Shown here: positions 8,913 to 16,089 of the stretch, in pieces
How positions within the stretch are numbered: the first letter of the stretch is position 1
How the letters are laid out: every line of letters starts with the position of its first letter
Assembly (NCBI GenBank): GCA_039191605.1
Contig: JBCCXL010000011.1
Span: forward strand, 124,001 to 188,000
DNA length: 64,000 nt
Direction: 5' to 3'
DNA from: JBCCXL01 sp039191605
GTDB lineage: Bacteria; Acidobacteriota; Thermoanaerobaculia; Multivoradales; JAHZIX01
Notes under the pieces: generated by a model
Database searches by the model: none
Seen by the model: only the letters and a program-made list of their open reading frames with translations
What the model was told of the DNA's origin: nothing
Translations under genes and position numbers: made by a program

Positions 8913-8929
8913 GTTTAACGTCGTTTAAC
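8913..8929. promoter_or_regulatory. 10-bp-spaced direct repeat, probable response-regulator box
   Basis: GTTTAAC occurs at 8913-8919 and again at 8923-8929, exactly one helical turn apart. The opposite strand reads GTTAAAC-GAC-GTTAAAC, recalling the spaced GTAAA repeats of CpxR boxes. It lies between the divergent response-regulator gene and the small ORF at 9036, so it could control both. The assignment to this regulator is inference. Confidence 0.5.
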
Positions 8930-9035
8930 ACGCGCTTAGCCGCACCTAACGCGGGGCCTGCCTAGTCTCCCCTCATCGTCCTCGTCGATCGCCATCCTTG
9001 TGCTTTGAGCCGATGGCGGAAGAGCGAGCCCGCTG

Positions 9036-9314
9036 ATGACGGTCATGACTTGGAGGCAAACGGTGCGGCACTGGAATCAGACAACCCGCTGGAATTGGCC
9101 CAGAGGTCGTCGGCGCGATCCCAAGCCCGTGCTCTTGGCCTCGCCCGTCGCCGCCATCTTCGCAGCCCCGATCGCCGCGGATTTCGCCTCGGAGGACTAC
9201 GTCGTCTCCACCGAGACCGTCTCTATCGAGGGCGTCGACATCGAGGGCGACGGCGAGGGCCTCGGCGCTGCGGGCATCGCCTGGGACCCTCTCTCTTCCT
9301 TCTACCTCCCTTGA
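9036..9314 (+). CDS. small hypothetical protein
   Basis: A 92-residue ORF with the strong G/C third-position bias of real genes in this window, especially in its second half (VVSTETVSIEGVDIEGDGEG). The N-terminus is basic and Trp/Arg-rich (WRQTVRHWNQTTRWNWPRGR). A hydrophobic stretch LLASPVAAIFAAPIAADFA follows at about 32-50 and could be a late signal or single membrane segment; the remainder is acidic. It is divergent from the two-component pair, the position occupied by cpxP in enterobacteria, but there is no sequence resemblance to CpxP. Function unknown. Confidence 0.45.
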   Translation: MTVMTWRQTVRHWNQTTRWNWPRGRRRDPKPVLLASPVAAIFAAPIAADFASEDYVVSTETVSIEGVDIEGDGEGLGAAGIAWDPLSSFYLP

Positions 9315-9378
9315 CGCTGACTCCAAACTCCAACCAGAAGAGCCCCGACCAGGGGAGCTCCAACCGGGAGAGCCTTCT

Positions 9379-11037
9379 ATGCCAATTCGCTGCCTGATCC
9401 TCTGCTTGCTTCTGATCGTCCCCACCGTGGTGCAGGCGGATTCCCTGCTCCCAGCCGAAGCGCCCACCTACAACGTCTCCGTGACCGAGGACATTGTGTA
9501 CGGCACCGGCGAGGTCGGTTCACCGACAACTCGGCAGAAGGATTTACTGCTCGATCTCTACCAGCCCATCGGAGCGCAAGACGCTACCGGCGAGCTCAGC
9601 CCGGCCCTGGTGCTGATCCACGGTGGCGGCTTCGTCGGAGGAACACGCAAGGAAGGCCTGCTGGTGAACACCGCCGAGGAGCTGGCGGCGCGAGGCTGGG
9701 TGGTGGTCTCCATCGACTACCGCCTCGGCCCGGACGTGCCCAGACCGTCCGAGCGCATGCAGATTCTCCTCGAGGTAGCGGCCGCCGCGATTCCTGCCGA
9801 TATGCCGGTCTTGGCGGCCGCTCAGGTGGCCGCGGTAGACGATACGCTGAGCGCCGCAGAGTGGCTCACCGCGCAGGCCGGGAACCTCGGAATCGATCCC
9901 TCCCAGATCGGCCTGCTGGGATCCTCCGCCGGCGCGATTACCTCCGTCCACGCGGGGTACCTCCTCGATGACCACGCCATCTCCTTCCCCCCCTTCAGCT
10001 TCGTGGTCAATCTCTGGGGCGGCAGCCTGATTCCCGCCGACAACCGGGTTGCGGCGGCACGCTTCCTGGAAACCGGTGAGCCGCCGCTCTTCGTGGTGCA
10101 CGGCACCGAAGACCCGCAGGTCGACTTCGAGCTCGCGGAGCTGCTGGTGGGCCGGGCCGAGACGCAGAACGTGCCCTACGAGTTCTACCCGATCGCCGGA
10201 GCCGGGCACGGCGTCAATCTCTTCCTGGTGGAAATTGGACCGGGCCTCACGCTCTTCGAGCGTATGGCCCAGTGGACCCGGTCGGTAGTCCAGGAGCAGC
10301 GGGCGGACACCCGCAGCTTCGCCTTCGATGCCCAAGAAATCACCGTCTCCGAGGGGGCGACGGCCCTTTCCCTGGTCGTCCGCCGGCTGGGCAGCTCCTC
10401 CGGCAGCGTCGGCGTCACCGTCGAGACCCGCGAGGGCACAGCCGCCCTGAACGCCGACTTTGTGCCGGTCGAAGTCGACTTGGTCTGGCCGGACGGCGAC
10501 GTCGAGGCCCGGACCGTCACCGTGAATCTTGTGGATGACAACCAGGTCGAGGAGCCCGAGAGCTTCACCGTCCGGCTTACGAATCCCACCGGAGGCGCCG
10601 CCCTCGTCGCCCCCTCCACTCTCACCGTCACCATCACCGACGACGACCAAATCGTGCCGAGCTCCTGCATTCCCGACGAAACCACCTCCTGCCTACTCGG
10701 TGAGCGCTTCCGAGTCACGGGCGTCATGACCAACCGCGACGGAGAGCAGTTCCCGATGCGGGTCATGAGCTTCGATGCTCAGAGAGCGGAGACCGAGACC
10801 ACCGTGTTCTTCGAGAGCTTCATTTCCGATGCCGTGGAGTACGTGTTCAAGCTGGTCGACGCCTGCGCCCTCACCGACACCTATTGGGGCTTCCTCTCCG
10901 GCACCTTGACCAATCAGGAGACGATGCTTCGAATCGAGGACACGGCCACCGGCCAGGTCCAGACTTATACCAATCTTCCGGGGCAGGTCGCTGAGGGCCT
11001 GATCGACACAGAATTCTTCCGTACCTGTGACGGGTGA
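9379..11037 (+). CDS. secreted alpha/beta-hydrolase (esterase) with Calx-beta domain
   Basis: A 552-residue exported protein with a signal peptide of about 20 residues (MPIRCLILCLLLIVPTVVQA). The carboxylesterase/BD-FAE-like hydrolase spans about 30-310, with the HGGGF oxyanion motif, nucleophile Ser in GLLGSSAGA, an acidic residue near HGTEDPQVD and the His in GAGHGVN. Residues about 315-420 form a Calx-beta domain (VSEGATALSLVVRR to TVTITDDD). A C-terminal module of about 120 residues begins CIPDETTSCLLGERF and carries YWGFLSGTLTNQE and a final Cys; similar tails occur in secreted proteins of Thermoanaerobaculia-type acidobacteria (from memory). The true substrate is unknown. Confidence 0.85.
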   Translation: MPIRCLILCLLLIVPTVVQADSLLPAEAPTYNVSVTEDIVYGTGEVGSPTTRQKDLLLDLYQPIGAQDATGELSPALVLIHGGGFVGGTRKEGLLVNTAEELAARGWVVVSIDYRLGPDVPRPSERMQILLEVAAAAIPADMPVLAAAQVAAVDDTLSAAEWLTAQAGNLGIDPSQIGLLGSSAGAITSVHAGYLLDDHAISFPPFSFVVNLWGGSLIPADNRVAAARFLETGEPPLFVVHGTEDPQVDFELAELLVGRAETQNVPYEFYPIAGAGHGVNLFLVEIGPGLTLFERMAQWTRSVVQEQRADTRSFAFDAQEITVSEGATALSLVVRRLGSSSGSVGVTVETREGTAALNADFVPVEVDLVWPDGDVEARTVTVNLVDDNQVEEPESFTVRLTNPTGGAALVAPSTLTVTITDDDQIVPSSCIPDETTSCLLGERFRVTGVMTNRDGEQFPMRVMSFDAQRAETETTVFFESFISDAVEYVFKLVDACALTDTYWGFLSGTLTNQETMLRIEDTATGQVQTYTNLPGQVAEGLIDTEFFRTCDG

Positions 11038-11155
11038 AGTCATGAACGAGTGGAAATTGAGCCTCGATCCAGCAGAGCTAAAAAGACCTCCAAAGGCGCC
11101 TTCAGAGGCTTCTTCGGAGTCTCTCCCCCATCGTAGAAACCAGTGGAGTCCCAAG

Positions 11156-11815
11156 ATGAAGATGAGCCTTTCGAGGATTCGCATTGTAGTCATCAGCCTC
11201 GTAGCCCTTGGCGCGACCGGCTATCCCGGCAGCGATCCAGCAGCCGCCGAGCGAGCAGATTCTGGCCCCGTCGAGAACGGTGCAGCCGAGAACGGTGCAG
11301 TCGATTTCGCTGGAGTTGATTTTGGAGGCGCCTGGGAGCTCGACCCGGAGCTCAGCGACGATCCGGCCACCAAGATCCGCGAGGCCATGCAAGCACGGCT
11401 AGGGTCACGACGTGGCTTTGGAGGCGGCAGGATGCCGGACCGCAGGGGCATGCAGCGCCGACTTCAGGCGATGAAAGATCGTGTGCGGTCGATGTCCATC
11501 ACTGCGGAGGAGCCTGTGTTGATCGTGGTCTATGCCGACGGACACCAGCGTAAATTGCACCTCGACGGTGAGTCATACCGCCCCGAGAACGGCGGCGGTG
11601 ACCTCGAAATTCGGGCTCAGCAGAGCGGCGAGGGGGACCTGACGATCGAGGTGACGACGGAAGAGGAGCGGAAAGTCCATGAGCGCTGGAGCCTCACGGG
11701 CGACGGCAAACAGCTCGAGGTGACCGTCGAGATCGAGGGTGACGATCGGCGGCCCGACATCACGCTGGAGCGCGTATACCGACGCCCCGGCACGTCCTCC
11801 GAGAGTACTTCCTAG
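11156..11815 (+). CDS. secreted hypothetical protein
   Basis: A 219-residue protein with a signal peptide (MKMSLSRIRIVVISLVALGATG) and a low-complexity segment with repeated ENGA. A domain begins GAWELDPELSDDPATKIREAM and continues with an Arg/Met/Gly-rich stretch (RRGFGGGRMPDRRGMQRRL) and beta-rich sequence ending TLERVYRRP. The pattern of a WxLDPxLSD opening and a closing LxRVYxR strand recalls a lipocalin-like/unknown family in acidobacteria, but I cannot name it. ATG 11156 is chosen because GGAG precedes it by 7 bp and the signal peptide begins there. It lies just after the esterase gene. Confidence 0.7.
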   Translation: MKMSLSRIRIVVISLVALGATGYPGSDPAAAERADSGPVENGAAENGAVDFAGVDFGGAWELDPELSDDPATKIREAMQARLGSRRGFGGGRMPDRRGMQRRLQAMKDRVRSMSITAEEPVLIVVYADGHQRKLHLDGESYRPENGGGDLEIRAQQSGEGDLTIEVTTEEERKVHERWSLTGDGKQLEVTVEIEGDDRRPDITLERVYRRPGTSSESTS

Positions 11816-12017
11816 AGTAGATAGGCCTCTTTGGAGATCAAACGAAAACTATGGATTCTGGAACCCGAGCACCTCGAGCATGGCGCTCTGAGACTCTCGC
11901 GTATGACTTTGAGCCCCTGAGCGATGGCCGGTGTCCCGGGGCCTTCCTAGACTTCCCTCAGCTTCGGAAGTCTTCCGGAGGCCCACAACAGGACACCCTT
12001 CCACAGGAGCTCAAACC

Positions 12018-12872
12018 ATGACCGTCAACTCTCACAACCACTTCCCCACCACCCTCGTCATCGGCGCCAGCGGTAAGACCGGGCGCCGGGTCGTGCAGCG
12101 CCTGGAGGCCGCCGGGCGACAGGTCAAGGCGGCGTCCCGCTCCAGCGCGGTGCGCTTCGAGTGGACCGATCGCGACACCTGGCGGCCGGCGCTGGAGGGG
12201 GCCCAGGCGGCCTACATCACCTTCTACCCGGACCTCGCCTTCCCCGGCGCCGCGGACGTCGTCGGCGACTTCGCCCGGCTGGCGGTGAGCCAGGGTGTGA
12301 AGCGCCTGGTGCTGCTCTCCGGCCGCGGCGAAGAGGGAGCCCGGCAGGCGGAGATTCAGGTCGAGCAATCCGGGGTCGATTGGACCCTGGTGCGCTGCGC
12401 CTTCTTCAACCAGAACTTCAGCGAGACCTTCGGGGAGCCGGTGCGCCACGGCGTGCTGGCGATGCCCGGCGGCGACACCAAGGAGCCCTTCCTGGACGCC
12501 GACGACATCGCCGACGTGGTCTTCGCCGCCCTCACCGACGACCGCCACATCGGCAAGCTCTACGAGCTCACCGGCCCTCGCCTGCTGACCCTCGCCGAGG
12601 CCGCCGCGGAGCTCAGCGAGGCCATCGGCCGCCCGGTGCGCTACATCCCCATGAGCGCCGAGGACTACGCCGGCAGCCTGATGGACCACGGCATGCCGGC
12701 GGCGGTCGCCGAGCCCCTCTCCCAGCTGATCACCGAGGTGCTGGACGGCCGCAACTCCTATCTCACCGACGGCGTGCAGCAGGCCCTCGGCCGGGCGCCG
12801 AAGGACTTCGCCGACTACGCCCGAGAAACCGCCCTTGCTGGCGCCTGGCAGCTGGAGGCCAAGGCCTCATGA
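12018..12872 (+). CDS. NmrA-like NAD(P)-binding protein
   Basis: A 284-residue atypical short-chain dehydrogenase of the NmrA/quinone-oxidoreductase-2 type. The N-terminal Rossmann motif is VIGASGKTGRRVV, followed by a basic NADP-preferring stretch (AASRSS) and the mid-protein DWTLVRCAFFNQNFSE and DADDIADVVFAAL segments typical of NmrA-like proteins. There is no Tyr-Lys catalytic dyad. An AGGAG precedes ATG 12018. The stop overlaps the next gene's start as ATGA. Such proteins usually sense or use NADP(H); a redox or azoreductase-like role is possible. Confidence 0.85.
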   Translation: MTVNSHNHFPTTLVIGASGKTGRRVVQRLEAAGRQVKAASRSSAVRFEWTDRDTWRPALEGAQAAYITFYPDLAFPGAADVVGDFARLAVSQGVKRLVLLSGRGEEGARQAEIQVEQSGVDWTLVRCAFFNQNFSETFGEPVRHGVLAMPGGDTKEPFLDADDIADVVFAALTDDRHIGKLYELTGPRLLTLAEAAAELSEAIGRPVRYIPMSAEDYAGSLMDHGMPAAVAEPLSQLITEVLDGRNSYLTDGVQQALGRAPKDFADYARETALAGAWQLEAKAS

Positions 12873-13351
12873 TCTCCTTCGTCGAAACCCTCACCGTCCT
12901 CGCCGCCCTCGGCTCTGCCGCCGCGGCGGGGACCTTCTTCTCCTTCTCCACCTTCACCATGGATGGCCTGCGCCGACTGCCCGCCAGCGCCGGCGCCGGC
13001 GCCATGATCGCCATCAACCGCGAAGCCCCCAAGAGGCCGCTGATGCTTCTGCTCTTTGGCACCGGCGCCCTCTGCCTCGCCCTCATCGTCAACGCCTTCT
13101 TCCACCTCGAGGCTCCGGGATCCCTGCTGCGCCTCGGCGGCAGCGCCCTCTATCTAGTCAGCGCGGTCCTGCTCACCGGTCTCTACCACGTACCCCGCAA
13201 CGAGCGCCTCGACCGACTCGACCCCGGGAGCGCCGAGGGTCAGAGCTATTGGCGGATCTACTGGCAGGAATGGGTACGGATGAACCACCTGCGCACCGTC
13301 GGCCCCTTCGCTGCGGCTTTGCTCTTGGTGGTCTCGCTGCTGACGGGCTAA
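12869..13351 (+). CDS. DUF1772-like membrane protein
   Basis: A 160-residue integral membrane protein with about four hydrophobic helices (5-30, 57-78, 88-108, 140-158). It has the FFSFSTFTMDGLRRLP and WVRMNHLRTVGPFAAALLL segments characteristic of DUF1772/anthrone-oxygenase-like proteins. Translationally coupled to the NmrA-like gene (ATGA overlap), so the pair probably works together. The enzymatic role is unproven for most of the family. Confidence 0.8.
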   Translation: MISFVETLTVLAALGSAAAAGTFFSFSTFTMDGLRRLPASAGAGAMIAINREAPKRPLMLLLFGTGALCLALIVNAFFHLEAPGSLLRLGGSALYLVSAVLLTGLYHVPRNERLDRLDPGSAEGQSYWRIYWQEWVRMNHLRTVGPFAAALLLVVSLLTG

Positions 13352-13362
13352 CGAGGTATGAC

Positions 13363-13378
13363 TGTCGGCGTGCCGACG
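13363..13378. promoter_or_regulatory. degenerate parS-like palindrome, distant copy
   Basis: TGTCGGCGTGCCGACG differs from the cluster consensus TGTCGGCGCGCCGACA at two positions and keeps the GTCGGC/GCCGAC arms. It lies in the 95-bp gap between two convergent genes. It could be an isolated ParB site, or simply a GC-rich hairpin acting as a bidirectional terminator. Confidence 0.35.
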
Positions 13379-13446
13379 AAGAGAGCTACCGCGACGGCTC
13401 GGACACTGTGTCTCGGGAGGTGATCCCGGTCAGCGTCCGAGCCCCC

Positions 13447-14100
13447 TCAGAACCGCACCGCGGCGGCGTTGATTTCACCAGAGTCCAGCACCTCACCGTC
13501 CATCCCTTCCCGAACCGCAACGATCATCGCCCGGCCAATTTCCGCATTGGAGGTGGCGAGGCCAAGACGTCGGAACAGGGGCGAGAGCGGGGTGAAGAGG
13601 GCGTAGGAAATACGGTAGAGCGCCCCCCGGATCTGGGCTCCATGGAGCCCGCGGATATACGCCGGCCGGAACACGACGACGCCAGGGAATCCCAAGGCTC
13701 CCAGCTCGTCCTCGGTGCGCTTCTTCACCCGCGCCCACATCGCTTTACCGTCGGCGCCGGAGCCGGAGAGAAAACAGAAGCGGGCCTTGGGGTTCTGCTC
13801 CAGCAGCGCACGCGCCGCGTGCATGGTCAGGGTATAGGTGATCTGAGTGTAGGTCGCCTCATCGAGGCCCGCCGACGAGACGCCGACGCACCAGAAGCAC
13901 GCGTCGACCGTCGCCAGATGATCGGCGATGCTCGACAGGTCACTCAGGTCGTCGACCACCAGATCCGTCAGCTTGTCGTGCTCGAGACCGACGGGGCGCC
14001 GCCCGAGAACGGTCACGGCACTCACATCAGACGCGTTCAGGGCCTCGGCCAACACGCCTTTGCCGACAAATCCGGTCGCCCCGGTGATCAGCACATGCAT
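13447..14100 (-). CDS. NAD(P)-binding SDR-like (NAD-dependent epimerase/HTATIP2-like) protein
   Basis: A 217-residue Rossmann-fold protein with TGATGFVGKGV near the N-terminus (residues 6-16), VLGRRPVG, a CFWCVGVSSA strand in the place of the NNAG motif, and a FCFLSGSGADG segment with the catalytic-region Ser. It is shorter than classical epimerases and resembles small oxidoreductases of the YwnB/HTATIP2 type. It is transcribed away from the TetR gene at 14477, so it may be its target. Substrate unknown. Confidence 0.8.
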   Translation of the reverse strand: MHVLITGATGFVGKGVLAEALNASDVSAVTVLGRRPVGLEHDKLTDLVVDDLSDLSSIADHLATVDACFWCVGVSSAGLDEATYTQITYTLTMHAARALLEQNPKARFCFLSGSGADGKAMWARVKKRTEDELGALGFPGVVVFRPAYIRGLHGAQIRGALYRISYALFTPLSPLFRRLGLATSNAEIGRAMIVAVREGMDGEVLDSGEINAAAVRF

Positions 14101-14476
14101 TGCTTCGCTCCCCTTGGTTGAAGTTTGTTCAGGCTATTGAACGGTTACCGAGACCCTCAACGCAGCCACCTCTCTGAAGAGCCGTTCATCACCTCGGTAC
14201 CCGTGCTCGCAAGTCATCCTGACCCGACTTGGACTCTAAAAGCACAGCTCTGCGAAGGGTCTCGACAAGGGTATACCTGCGACTCCATGCACCCAACGAA
14301 CTCGTCATTCCTCTTTCGCCTCTTGGAGCTCCGTATTGATTTTTATCTCAGCGGCTTTGGGCCAGTGTTTTGAGTAAGGCAGGCCCTCCGGTACCTCTTC
14401 ATGGACGGGCCCAATCGCCTCTACTAAACTGACTAGCCACCATTGACAGACAGACTAGTCTACCTATAATCACCCT
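14101..14476. other. divergent intergenic region between the SDR-like and TetR genes
   Basis: No convincing gene. The right end contains the promoter and operator-like palindrome of the TetR gene; the rest shows no clear structure. Confidence 0.5.
14443..14470 (+). promoter_or_regulatory. sigma70-type promoter with TetR operator-like palindrome
   Basis: A perfect -35 TTGACA (14443-14448) and -10 TATAAT (14465-14470) are separated by 16 bp. The perfect 10-bp palindrome AGACTAGTCT at 14452-14461 lies inside the spacer, an ideal place for a repressor. The start codon is only 6 bp after the -10 box, so the transcript should be leaderless or nearly so. Autorepression by the downstream TetR protein is inferred. 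Confidence 0.7.
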
Positions 14477-15169
14477 ATGAGCCCCAAGAGCACCACTCCC
14501 CCGCCACAGCGCCAGGAAACACAGCGTCAAGAAGCACAGCGCCTGACACCAGAGCACCCGCCGCTCCAAAGCAATCCAAGGGAACGCATTCTCGAAGTAG
14601 CGGTTCGCCTCTTCTACGAACAGGGTTACCAAGCCACGGGAATCAACCAGATCATCCGGGAAGCCAGCGTCGCGAAGGCCAGCTTCTACCACCACTTCCC
14701 GAGCAAGCTCGACCTCATCGTCGCCCACCTCGAACGATGCGATGACGACTGGTTCTCGGAGCTCACGGACGCCATCGACGTCTACCGGGAGCCCCACCGA
14801 CGAGTCCTGGCCCTCGTCGACCATGTCGGTCAATGGCTCAAGCAGCGGGACTACCGAGGCTGCGCCTTCCTCAATTCCCTGCCCGAGTTCAGCGATCCGC
14901 AATCCCGCCCCCGGCAGATCGTTCGCGAACACAAACTCAAGCAGCGCCGTTTGGTCGCCGACCTCTGCGCCGAGGCCCAGCGACCGGAGCTCGCGGACCG
15001 AGCCTTCTTGCTTGTCGAGGGGGCGATCTCCCAGGTTGCCGTGGTGGGCACGCTCCAGCCTCTCGATCTCGTTCGAGATCTTGTGGAGCGCGAGCTCTCG
15101 TCTGCCGTACCCTCCTCCCCCCACTCTGCCTCCCGGCGCCCAGGCTCAGCCCCAGGAGAGACGAGATGA
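14477..15169 (+). CDS. TetR-family transcriptional regulator
   Basis: A 230-residue regulator. A Gln/Pro-rich N-terminal tail of about 33 residues precedes a clear TetR DNA-binding domain (RERILEVAVRLFYEQGYQAT, then SVAKASFYHHFPSKLDLI). The C-terminal ligand domain is about 130 residues with GCAFLNSLPEF, typical of the LmrA/YxaF-like group whose operators resemble the AGACTAGTCT site at its own promoter. The stop overlaps the following CxxCH-protein gene as ATGA. The divergent SDR-like gene and the coupled downstream gene are the likely targets. Confidence 0.9.
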   Translation: MSPKSTTPPPQRQETQRQEAQRLTPEHPPLQSNPRERILEVAVRLFYEQGYQATGINQIIREASVAKASFYHHFPSKLDLIVAHLERCDDDWFSELTDAIDVYREPHRRVLALVDHVGQWLKQRDYRGCAFLNSLPEFSDPQSRPRQIVREHKLKQRRLVADLCAEAQRPELADRAFLLVEGAISQVAVVGTLQPLDLVRDLVERELSSAVPSSPHSASRRPGSAPGETR

Positions 15170-15984
15170 ACCTGCGGAGTGCCCGTTTTCTTATCGCTTG
15201 CCTGGTTCTCCTGCTGGCGTTCTTCGCTCTCGAGCCTCGGAGCGCTCTCGGGCCTTGGAGCACCGCCGCCGCAACCGAGCCCGCGGAGCGAGCCGCTCCC
15301 CCACAACCGGTGGAGCTACCCGCCGACTATCGCGAAACCTTCACCAATTATCTGAGCCTGGATCGAGTCCAGAACCCTGACCAAATCATCCGCCTCTTCG
15401 CCAACGACATTGCGATGCAGGGTCCCGACGAGGACGGCCTGCTGCCCTTCGGCTCGATTCTGGTGGCGGAGGTGTATAAGGCGAAGCTCGATGATTCAGG
15501 GGAGGTGCTCCATTCGAGCCTCGGCCGCCGCATTCGCGACAAGATGGCGCTGATCGCGGTGATGGAACGAGCGGAACACTTGGGTCTCACCCTTTCAGAG
15601 GAGCTCCGCAACGAGCATTGGGATTTCGCTGCCTACAAGCCCGATGGCTCGGTTGCCGGCAAGAATTTGGATACCTGTCGCGTTTGCCACGCCCCGCTGA
15701 AGAACACCCACCACCTCTTCTCCTACGAACACCTGGCCCAGCGGCTCGAGCCGGTAGTTGGCCTGGCGCCACAGCCCACCGAAGAGCAGCCCACCTCCAC
15801 CCAAGATCCGAGAGCTGCCAGCCTTCCGGAAAACCCACCAGTCCTCGACCTCAGCGCGAGGGATTCCCTGAGCTTCGGTCCGACCGAATTGAAGGTCGAG
15901 GGGCCTCCCTCGCGAAGCTCCGCTTCCGTAATGAGGGCAGGCTCCAGCACAGCTTCGGTACCGCTAGGGCGCGCTTCATTCTAA
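15166..15984 (+). CDS. secreted cytochrome P460-like / c-type haem protein
   Basis: A 272-residue protein with an N-terminal signal or anchor (FLIACLVLLLAFFALEP). A domain begins ELPADYRETFTNYLSLDR and runs through a beta-rich core with FGSILVAEVYKA, ending with a single haem-c motif CRVCH at about residues 170-174. This order (core domain, then C-terminal CxxCH) matches cytochrome P460-like proteins. A low-complexity Pro/Ser tail of about 80 residues follows and is unusual. Its ATG overlaps the TetR stop, so it is cotranscribed and coupled. Haem attachment would require a cytochrome-c maturation system elsewhere. Confidence 0.75.
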   Translation: MNLRSARFLIACLVLLLAFFALEPRSALGPWSTAAATEPAERAAPPQPVELPADYRETFTNYLSLDRVQNPDQIIRLFANDIAMQGPDEDGLLPFGSILVAEVYKAKLDDSGEVLHSSLGRRIRDKMALIAVMERAEHLGLTLSEELRNEHWDFAAYKPDGSVAGKNLDTCRVCHAPLKNTHHLFSYEHLAQRLEPVVGLAPQPTEEQPTSTQDPRAASLPENPPVLDLSARDSLSFGPTELKVEGPPSRSSASVMRAGSSTASVPLGRASF

Positions 15985-16089
15985 GAAGTCGCTGATGGTG
16001 TTTGGATTCTCGCCCCCCCAGCCCGACGACCTGGTCCTGCTATAAAGCGACTCTGATTCTTGGTCCGGAACGTAAGCGAGCCACCGAAG

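Noticed and set aside
11931..12017. Extended N-terminus of the NmrA-like gene
   Set aside because: ATG 12018 is preceded by AGGAG and immediately opens the Rossmann fold; the upstream extension is not conserved-looking.
12161..12868. Upstream part of the DUF1772-like reading frame
   Set aside because: It is the Arg/Pro-rich shadow of the NmrA-like gene; the real start at 12869 overlaps the NmrA-like stop.
14125..14373. 82-codon plus-strand ORF in the SDR-TetR gap
   Set aside because: No ribosome-binding site, weak codon bias and no similarity to known proteins; lies in a regulatory region.
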